Assembly (NCBI RefSeq): GCF_036541405.1
Contig: NZ_JAZHFS010000012.1
Location: 62,001-126,000, forward strand
DNA from: Clostridium_AD frigoriphilum
Lineage (GTDB): Bacteria > Bacillota > Clostridia > Clostridiales > Clostridiaceae
Direction of reading: 5' to 3'
DNA length: 64,000 nt
Shown here: one piece after another, positions 24,793 to 31,247 of the stretch
Layout: the number at the start of each line of letters is the position of its first letter
Numbering within the stretch: the first letter of the stretch is position 1
The notes under the pieces: model-generated
The model's input: only the letters and a program-made list of their open reading frames with translations
Told to the model about the DNA's origin: nothing
The model's database searches: none
Made by a program: the position numbers and the translations under genes

Positions 24793-26463
24793 ATGGTAAA
24801 AGTAAATTTTATTACAAATAATAAGTCAGTTACTGTGGAAAAAGGAACTACAATACTTACAGCAGCAAGAAAGGTAGGAATCGTTATAGAATCACCATGT
24901 AATGCAGTTGGGGTATGTGGTAAATGCAAGGTAAAAGTTGAACTAAGCAACTTAGTGGATATAATTCAAGATGGAAACCATCAGTTGTCAGAGAAAGAGA
25001 AAGCTCAAGGTTTTATATTAGCTTGCGGAGCTAGGGTAATGGCAGATATAAATGTAGAAATAATATCTAAAAATTCAAATAAGACGCTACAAATATTAAA
25101 TCATGGTGAAAGCTTCGATATACAATTAGACAGTTTTATTAGAAAAGAATATAAAGATAATGGAAAGACGAATGTGTATGCAGGAGATGAAATAATAGGC
25201 GAAGAGGAGGGTGATACTACAGCATTAATTTACGGCGTAGTTGTGGATATCGGAACTACAACTTTAGTAGCAACATTAGTTAATATTAGTACAGGTGAAG
25301 AGATTAATTCAGTTTCAGCATTAAATCCACAAAGTATTTATGCTCAAGATGTTTTATCTAGAATAAAATTTGCGTCGGATGAAAAAGGACTTAATATAAT
25401 GTATTCTTCAATAATCAAAGAAATAAGCGGATTAATTGAAAAAAACACTAAAGAAACAGGGATAGATAATAAGTATATATATGAAGTGATTTTTAGTGGT
25501 AATACATGTATGATTCATCTTGCAGCTAATGTTAATCCTTATTCTTTAGGCAAATACCCATATACTCCAGTAATAAGAGGCGGAAGTTATTTAATTTCTA
25601 AGGAGCATAAATTAAATATTTCAAGTAATGGATTAATATATTTACCTCCTATAATTTCATCCTATGTAGGTCCAGATATAACATCTGGTATATTAGCAAC
25701 AAGGCTTCAAGAGAGAAAAGGTACCACATTGTTTGTTGATATAGGGACAAATGGTGAAATGGTGATAGCAAGGGATGGTAAATTATCATCAACATCTACT
25801 GCGGCAGGGCCAGCTTTTGAAGGCATGAATATAACTTATGGTATGAGAGCGCAAAGAGGTGCTATAGAATATTTCAATATAGAAGAAGATGGGTCAATAG
25901 AAATCAAGACCATTGAAGATGGAGATCCAATTGGTATTTGTGGTAGTGGTCTTTTAGATATTGTGGGGGAGTTAGTTGCAAACAAAGTTATTGGTAAAAG
26001 TGGTAGATTTGTTTCCATAGAAAATTCTAATTTACCAGAGATTTTAAGTGAGAGATTAGTAAAATTAGATGGTAAAAATGCTTTTAAAATAGCAGAGGGA
26101 ATATTTCTTACTCAAAAGGATATAAGACAAGTTCAGTTAGCAAAAGGTGCAGTAAGATCGGGAATTGAATTTCTTATGTTAAGCAAAAATGTAGAGGCAA
26201 CCGAAGTTGATAAAATACAAATAGCTGGCTCATTTGGCTATCATCTAAGATCAAAAAGTCTTACAAACATTGGACTATTGCCAAAAGAGTTTGAAGGTAA
26301 GATAGATTTTGTTGGAAATACATCTAAATCTGGCGGTCATGCGTTTTTATTAAATAAAGAATATAGAACTGAAATGGAGAAAGTTGTAAAGGACATTGAA
26401 GTTGTTGAATTATCAAATGGTGAGAATTTTGATAAGATTTTTGTTAAAAGTTTATCTTTCTAA
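24793..26463 (+). CDS. RACo/RamA-like corrinoid reductive activator (2Fe-2S plus ASKHA ATPase)
   Basis: The 556-aa protein has an N-terminal ferredoxin-like 2Fe-2S domain (SPCNAVGVCGKCKVKV and later ACGARV), a linker, and a DUF4445 ASKHA ATPase domain with VVDIGTTTLVATLVNI, LFVDIGTNGEM and AGSFGYHL. Such proteins use ATP and a low-potential electron to reduce inactive Co(II) corrinoid to Co(I). Its presence makes the operon self-sufficient for reactivation, replacing the SAM-dependent reactivation domain of MetH. The ATG follows GAAGGGGTC. Confidence 0.92.
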   Translation: MVKVNFITNNKSVTVEKGTTILTAARKVGIVIESPCNAVGVCGKCKVKVELSNLVDIIQDGNHQLSEKEKAQGFILACGARVMADINVEIISKNSNKTLQILNHGESFDIQLDSFIRKEYKDNGKTNVYAGDEIIGEEEGDTTALIYGVVVDIGTTTLVATLVNISTGEEINSVSALNPQSIYAQDVLSRIKFASDEKGLNIMYSSIIKEISGLIEKNTKETGIDNKYIYEVIFSGNTCMIHLAANVNPYSLGKYPYTPVIRGGSYLISKEHKLNISSNGLIYLPPIISSYVGPDITSGILATRLQERKGTTLFVDIGTNGEMVIARDGKLSSTSTAAGPAFEGMNITYGMRAQRGAIEYFNIEEDGSIEIKTIEDGDPIGICGSGLLDIVGELVANKVIGKSGRFVSIENSNLPEILSERLVKLDGKNAFKIAEGIFLTQKDIRQVQLAKGAVRSGIEFLMLSKNVEATEVDKIQIAGSFGYHLRSKSLTNIGLLPKEFEGKIDFVGNTSKSGGHAFLLNKEYRTEMEKVVKDIEVVELSNGENFDKIFVKSLSF

Positions 26464-26485
26464 AAAAGTAAGGAGAAAATAAAAT

Positions 26486-27562
26486 ATGAATGAAATTTTG
26501 TTAAAAGATGAAATGACACCAAAGGAAAGAATTGAAGCCATGATTAGTGGTAGACCATTTGACAGAGTCCCATGTAATATTTTTATAGGTGATCATGCAG
26601 CAACTATAATAGGTGTCAAAGTGTCAGATCTAAACTTTTCATCTGACAAGTTTATAGAGGGACAGATAGCCGCAAATGAAAAATATGGTATAGAGTCTAC
26701 AGGTGTTTCACCTGGACTTGCAGGTATTGCTGAGGCATTAGGAAGCAAGCTTATTTTCCCAGATCATGGGGCCCCTTATGTTAGTGAATATGCTATAAAA
26801 GATGTTTTAGATTTAGAAAAGCTAAGTGTACCTGATCCAGTAAAAGCAGGTAGATTTCCATTCGTTTTAGAAACTACGAAAAGACTTGTAGATAAATTTG
26901 CAAAGGAAATACCGGTTTCAGTAGAAGTACCTGGGCCATTTACAACAGCAGGAAATCTTATGAGTATAGAAAAATTATTGCGTGATACAAGAAAAAATCC
27001 GGATTATATTCATAGAGTTCTTCGTCTTGTAACTGATACAACAATAGCATTTATAAAGGAAGCCGCAAAATTTGATGTAGATATAGGAATAGCTGAACCG
27101 TCTGCATCAGGTACTTTAATAAGTAAAGATTTGTTTCAAAAGTTTACTCTTCCATACTTAACAGAAATAGTTGATCTTATTAAAATGTTAGGTAAAGGAT
27201 CACCTTATCTTCATATTTGTGGGAATACTAAAAAAATTTGGACTTTAATGGCAGATACAGGTGTGGGATCTTTAAGCCTTGATGATGTTATAGATTTGGA
27301 AGAAGCAAAAAAAACAGTAGGAGATAGGGTAACACTAATTGGTAATGTAAAACCTACAGCAACTATGTATTTAGGAGGACCAATTGATGTGGAAAAAGAT
27401 GTTAAGGAGTGCCTTAAAAAGGCATATGATAATCCTAAAGGATATGTACTTGCTTTGGGATGTGGATTCCCAATTGATACGCCTCCTGAAAACATTTATG
27501 CACTACGGAAAGCGGCAATAAAATATGGTAAGTATCCATATGAACCATCACTATTTAGCTAG
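26486..27562 (+). CDS. UroD/MtaA-family methyltransferase 3
   Basis: The 358-aa protein begins with TPKERIEAMISGRPFDRVP. The zinc pattern is LHICGNTKKIW with the distal Cys in ALGCGFPIDTPPENI. PGPFTTAGNLMS and EPSASGTLIS are shared with MtaA/CmuA-type barrels. It is the last gene of the corrinoid operon. Three paralogous transferases with one corrinoid carrier suggest more than one methyl donor, or a donor enzyme plus an acceptor enzyme. AAGGAGA precedes the ATG. Confidence 0.88.
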   Translation: MNEILLKDEMTPKERIEAMISGRPFDRVPCNIFIGDHAATIIGVKVSDLNFSSDKFIEGQIAANEKYGIESTGVSPGLAGIAEALGSKLIFPDHGAPYVSEYAIKDVLDLEKLSVPDPVKAGRFPFVLETTKRLVDKFAKEIPVSVEVPGPFTTAGNLMSIEKLLRDTRKNPDYIHRVLRLVTDTTIAFIKEAAKFDVDIGIAEPSASGTLISKDLFQKFTLPYLTEIVDLIKMLGKGSPYLHICGNTKKIWTLMADTGVGSLSLDDVIDLEEAKKTVGDRVTLIGNVKPTATMYLGGPIDVEKDVKECLKKAYDNPKGYVLALGCGFPIDTPPENIYALRKAAIKYGKYPYEPSLFS

Positions 27563-27616
27563 AATAATTATTGATTATCCCGTAATAAACCAAAATATAA
27601 ATATTTAAAAGAAGAG

Positions 27617-27676
27617 TTGACAAAGACAAAACATGGCATATAATAGAAATAAAACTAATCCGATATGAATACTATT
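27617..27676 (+). promoter_or_regulatory. promoter and candidate sulfur operator of ubiG-mccA
   Basis: TTGACA (27617-27622), 16 bp, TATAAT (27639-27644), then AATCCGATATGAATACTATT at 27657-27676. The layout and most bases are those of the corrinoid operon promoter, but no T-box follows. Confidence 0.75.
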
Positions 27677-27712
27677 GAATTTAACTTAAAATAGATATAT
27701 GGGGGTAATATT

Positions 27713-28363
27713 ATGGGATCAGTAGATTATTTCAACGAAATAGCACAAAGTTGGAATGTAATAAGAAGTGAGTATTTTGATGAGAGATTAAAGTACAAGG
27801 TTTTATCTAAAGTAAATATTAAAGACAAGGTTGTGGCTGATCTTGGATGTGGAACTGGATTTTTATCATTAGCACTGGCATTAGATGCAAGTATTGTATT
27901 TTCTATAGATCAATCTGTAAATATGTTAGTAGAAACAAGAAAATTAATGGAGACTAAAAAATTTGATAATGTGTATCCAATAAAATCATCCATAGACAAC
28001 TTGGCTTTGTTTGATGAATCTGTAGATGTGGTTTTTATTAATATGGCACTTCATCATGTTAAGGATGCTAAAAAAGCAATAGAGGAAATGTTTAGAATAA
28101 TAAAAAAAGATGGAACTTTAATAATATCAGATGTACAAGAGCATAGTGGCGAATGGGCAAAGACTGAGATGTTTGACGAATGGCTTGGGTTTTCAAATAA
28201 TCAGATGGAAGAGTGGTTAACGTCTGCTGGTTTTAATCTTGTTAATATTGAGAATACAGATTTATTATGTAAAGGCTATTCTAGCAAAGGAGAATTTACA
28301 CAGACTGGCATTTTTATTGCAGTAGCAAATAAGGGAGGACTAAATAGTGAAGTATATAAATAG
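27713..28363 (+). CDS. class I SAM-dependent methyltransferase (UbiG-like, sulfur operon)
   Basis: The 216-aa Rossmann methyltransferase has motif I VADLGCGTGFLSLALA, an acidic SIDQS strand end and the post-I HHVKDAKKAIEEM. It precedes mccA/cysK with a 17-bp overlap. This recalls the ubiG-mccBA operon of Clostridium acetobutylicum, which converts methionine sulfur to cysteine. There the role of UbiG is unproven. mccB is missing at this locus. Its true substrate is unknown; a role in using SAM or homocysteine is inferred from context. Confidence 0.85.
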   Translation: MGSVDYFNEIAQSWNVIRSEYFDERLKYKVLSKVNIKDKVVADLGCGTGFLSLALALDASIVFSIDQSVNMLVETRKLMETKKFDNVYPIKSSIDNLALFDESVDVVFINMALHHVKDAKKAIEEMFRIIKKDGTLIISDVQEHSGEWAKTEMFDEWLGFSNNQMEEWLTSAGFNLVNIENTDLLCKGYSSKGEFTQTGIFIAVANKGGLNSEVYK

Positions 28364-29258
28364 TGTACTCGAGAATATAGGAAATACACCACTCATAAAA
28401 TTAAATAATTTAGGATTAAAAGAAGGGGTGAATATTTTCGCAAAACTTGAGGGTGAGAACCCAGGTGGTAGCGTAAAAGATAGAGTTGGAGTTTACATGA
28501 TTAAGGATGCAGAAGACAGGGGCATCCTTAAAGTGGGATATACAATTGTTGAAGCTACCGCAGGAAATACTGGAATAGGTGTGGCACTTGCAGCAATAAA
28601 CAAAGGATATAATATAATATTTGTTGTTCCAGAGAAGTTTTCAGTAGAAAAGTTAACTTTGATGAGAGCATTAGGTGCAACTATTGTTAATACACCAAGG
28701 GAAGATGGCATGTTAGGTGCCATTAATAAAGCGAAAGAACTATTGGATGAAATCCCTAATTCTATTTCATTACAACAGTTTGAAAATGATGCTAATCCAA
28801 AAGCACATTATGAGACTACAGGACCAGAAATATATAATGCATTAGAAGGTCAAATTGATTATTTTCTTGCAGGAGCAGGAAGTGGTGGAACATTTAGTGG
28901 TGTTATGAAATATCTAAAGGAAAAGAATGAAAATATAAAGGGTATATTAGTAGATCCGGATGGATCAACCATAGGTGGTGGAGAGGAACATTGTTATGAT
29001 ATAGAAGGGATAGGAAATAATTTTGTTCCAACCACTATGGATTTAAACCTAGTTAAAAGTGTTATTAAAATTACTGATGATGAGGCTAAAGATAAGGTAA
29101 AGCTAATTGCTGTTCGTGAAGGATTATTTGTAGGAAGTTCTTCTGGAGCTGCAATAGCGGCTGCAATAAAACTTGCAGAAACTATTGATAAGGGAAACAT
29201 TGTTATAATATTGCCTGACAGAGGGGATAGATATTTTAGCAAAAACATTTATGATTAA
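28347..29258 (+). CDS. cysteine synthase / cystathionine beta-synthase-like enzyme (MccA/CysK)
   Basis: This 303-aa PLP enzyme of fold type II has NIGNTPLIKLN at the start, GSVKDR with K44 as PLP lysine, TAGNTGIG for phosphate binding and GAGSGGTFSG. It forms cysteine or cystathionine by beta-replacement on activated serine. The GTG start at 28347 follows AAGGGAGG and overlaps the methyltransferase gene. Pairing with the UbiG-like gene favours the MccA role of reverse trans-sulfuration over de novo cysteine synthesis, but sequence alone does not separate these. Confidence 0.88.
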   Translation: MKYINSVLENIGNTPLIKLNNLGLKEGVNIFAKLEGENPGGSVKDRVGVYMIKDAEDRGILKVGYTIVEATAGNTGIGVALAAINKGYNIIFVVPEKFSVEKLTLMRALGATIVNTPREDGMLGAINKAKELLDEIPNSISLQQFENDANPKAHYETTGPEIYNALEGQIDYFLAGAGSGGTFSGVMKYLKEKNENIKGILVDPDGSTIGGGEEHCYDIEGIGNNFVPTTMDLNLVKSVIKITDDEAKDKVKLIAVREGLFVGSSSGAAIAAAIKLAETIDKGNIVIILPDRGDRYFSKNIYD

Positions 29259-29310
29259 TACTTGTTATTATTTATAATTTAGTAGTCAAAAGGTAGAAAA
29301 TAATATTTAA

Positions 29311-29353
29311 AATTATGCAGCAAAGCTAACACCTTTGCTGCATAATTTTTTTT
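29311..29353 (+). terminator. terminator after ubiG-mccA
   Basis: AATTATGCAGCAAAG-CTAACAC-CTTTGCTGCATAATT is followed by six further T residues. Confidence 0.9.
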
Positions 29354-29409
29354 GGCGAAATATCATTAGGGCAGTATAAATAAAATTATTTTGGCTAGAA
29401 GAATATAAG

Positions 29410-29441
29410 TTAGTTTACATATCAATGATTATGTAAACTAA
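29410..29441. promoter_or_regulatory. inverted repeat, possible operator
   Basis: TTAGTTTACAT and ATGTAAACTAA form an exact 11-bp repeat with a 10-bp gap. A further ATGTAAAC half-site follows at 29449. There is no T-run, so it is not a terminator. It lies about 125 bp upstream of the thiocarboxylate operon promoter. Confidence 0.4.
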
Positions 29442-29566
29442 CTCTAAAATGTAAACCTATTTTAAATTAATGAATAATACTAACAAAATCAAGAAATAGC
29501 AAAATATATATTATATTCAAAAATAAATAAAGTATAGATAATATATATGCTTAAAACATAAAAACA

Positions 29567-29620
29567 TTGACATGTTTTTACTAATGTAATATTATTAATT
29601 AAACATACAGGTTTGGTATG
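29567..29620 (+). promoter_or_regulatory. promoter and candidate sulfur operator of the thiocarboxylate operon
   Basis: TTGACA (29567-29572), 17 bp, TATTAT (29590-29595). AAACATACAGGTTTGGTATG follows at 29601-29620 and contains the repeat CATAC / GTATG. Confidence 0.7.
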
Positions 29621-29737
29621 AGAGATAAAGTGCGAATATTGCAAATTATGAGTGTTTGTTTTGAAATGAATTTAACAAAAAATACTGCTATTACAAGAGA
29701 AATTAAAATAAATCATGAAAATATTGGAGGAATAAAT

Positions 29738-29953
29738 ATGAATATCAAAGTAAATGGCGAAGAAAAAAATATTAAAGATGATGTTACGGTGACTGAAATG
29801 TTAAAAATCGAAGATGTGGAAATGCCAGATATGGTTTCAGTTCAATTGAATGGTGAATTTGTGGATAGAGATCAATTTGTGAAAACTGTATTAAAAGAAA
29901 ATGACGAAATAGAAGTTTTATATTTTATGGGAGGTGGAAGTCTTGGACTTTAG
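29738..29953 (+). CDS. ThiS/MoaD-like sulfur carrier protein with masked C-terminus (HcyS type)
   Basis: The 71-aa ubiquitin-like protein begins MNIKVNGEEKNI after TTGGAGGAAT. The C-terminal ...VLYFMGGGSLGL has the carrier Gly-Gly but four or five extra residues after it. Such a tail blocks adenylation until a protease removes it, and a JAMM protease gene lies two genes downstream. With the adjacent E1-like gene, sulfite reductase and metY, this matches the Wolinella HcyS carrier used in methionine synthesis. The frame is open for 40 more codons upstream without a ribosome site, so the shorter start is chosen. Confidence 0.86.
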   Translation: MNIKVNGEEKNIKDDVTVTEMLKIEDVEMPDMVSVQLNGEFVDRDQFVKTVLKENDEIEVLYFMGGGSLGL

Positions 29954-30773
29954 TGAGGAGCAGATAGAAAGATATTCAAGACATATATTATTGTCTGAGG
30001 TTGGAGTTGAGGGACAAGAAAAATTACTAAATTCAAAAGTTCTTATTATTGGAACAGGAGGTCTTGGGGCACCAGCTGCTATGTATTTGGCAGCTGCAGG
30101 AATAGGTACAATAGGACTTGTAGATGGCGATGTTGTTGATTTATCAAATCTTCAGAGGCAAATTATACACCAAACTAAGAATGTGGGGCAACTTAAAGTT
30201 GAATCTGGAAAAGAAACAATAAATGAACTTAACCCAGATGTAAATGTCATTACTTACAATGAATTTGCTACATCAGAAAATATTTTAAATATTATAAAAG
30301 ATCAGGATTATGATTTTATAATAGATGGAACAGATAATTTTGCTGCAAAATTTTTAATAAATGATGCCTGTGTACTTGCTAAAAAACCATTTTCTCATGC
30401 TGGAATAATAAGGTTTAAGGGACAACTCACAACTTATATTCCAGGTAACAATACGCCTTGTTATAGATGTATTTTCCAAACACCACCACCAGAAGGAATG
30501 GTGCCAACATGTAGAGAAGCTGGCGTACTTGGAGTAATGGGTGGAGTTGTGGGAACACTCCAAGCAACAGAAGCTATTAAATATATACTAGGACTTGGAC
30601 AAACTCTCGCAGGTTATTTACTAACTTATGATGGACTAAAGATGGAATTTAAGAAAATAAAAATAAATCATAATAAAAGATGTGGAGTTTGTGGGGATCA
30701 TCCTACTATAACAGCTTTAATAGACTATGCAAATCCATCTTGTGATTTAAAAACAGGAAAGTTGAATGGGTGA
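29943..30773 (+). CDS. ThiF/MoeB-like E1 enzyme activating the sulfur carrier (HcyF type)
   Basis: The 276-aa protein has SEEQIERYSRHILLSEVG at the start, the ATP-binding GTGGLGAPAAMYLAAAG, VDGDVVDLSNLQRQ, zinc pairs CYRC and CGVC, and a Cys in PTCREAG. It adenylates the C-terminal glycine of the carrier for conversion to thiocarboxylate. TTG at 29943 is preferred because GGGAGGTGG lies 5 nt upstream; a GTG at 29934 sits inside that site. The start overlaps the carrier gene by 11 bp, which suggests translational coupling. Confidence 0.88.
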   Translation: MDFSEEQIERYSRHILLSEVGVEGQEKLLNSKVLIIGTGGLGAPAAMYLAAAGIGTIGLVDGDVVDLSNLQRQIIHQTKNVGQLKVESGKETINELNPDVNVITYNEFATSENILNIIKDQDYDFIIDGTDNFAAKFLINDACVLAKKPFSHAGIIRFKGQLTTYIPGNNTPCYRCIFQTPPPEGMVPTCREAGVLGVMGGVVGTLQATEAIKYILGLGQTLAGYLLTYDGLKMEFKKIKINHNKRCGVCGDHPTITALIDYANPSCDLKTGKLNG

Positions 30774-30778
30774 TTAAT

Positions 30779-31186
30779 ATGATATATATTGATAAACTTA
30801 CGATAGATAAAATAATAAATCAGGCAAAAGAGGAGTTCCCTAATGAATGTTGTGGCTTTTTATCAGGAACTAAAAGCGAAGGTATAATTAATGTGAAAAA
30901 GTCATATCCACTTACAAATTTAGATAAAAGTAGTGAGCATTTTTCAATGGATCCTAAGGAACAATTTAATACAATAAAAATTATTAGAGGTCATGATATG
31001 TTATTCATTGGAAACTATCATTCCCATCCATATACTCCCTCAAGGCCTTCAGAAGAAGATATAAGACTGGCGTATGATCCAAAGATAATATATGGCATTT
31101 TATCACTTGAAAAAGAAGAGCCAGTATTTAACTTGTTTAAGATAAATAAAGATGGCGTTCTTAAACTTGAGTACAAAACTATTTAA
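30779..31186 (+). CDS. JAMM/MPN metalloprotease (Mec/HcyD type)
   Basis: The 135-aa protein carries the full JAMM zinc site: catalytic Glu in NECCGFL (E23) and the H81-x-H83-x7-S91-x2-D94 pattern in HSHPYTPSRPSEED. These proteases cut after the Gly-Gly of ubiquitin-like carriers. Its expected substrate is the SLGL-type tail of the carrier encoded at 29738, or an amino-acid adduct of it. ATG 30779 gives the usual N-terminus; a GTG at 30770 also in frame overlaps the upstream stop. Confidence 0.88.
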   Translation: MIYIDKLTIDKIINQAKEEFPNECCGFLSGTKSEGIINVKKSYPLTNLDKSSEHFSMDPKEQFNTIKIIRGHDMLFIGNYHSHPYTPSRPSEEDIRLAYDPKIIYGILSLEKEEPVFNLFKINKDGVLKLEYKTI

Positions 31187-31247
31187 TATATTAATTTAGA
31201 TTTTAATATACAAATGCTTTTATTAATACAAAGGGAAGTGATTTAGG

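Noticed and set aside
21019..27562. True uroporphyrinogen decarboxylases of heme or siroheme synthesis
   Set aside because: All three barrels carry the methyltransferase His-x-Cys...Cys zinc pattern and sit with a corrinoid protein and its activator, not with hem genes.
29618..29737. 40-residue N-terminal extension of the sulfur carrier
   Set aside because: The frame is open but there is no ribosome site at 29618. TTGGAGGAAT directly precedes the ATG at 29738, which gives a normal ThiS-like start.
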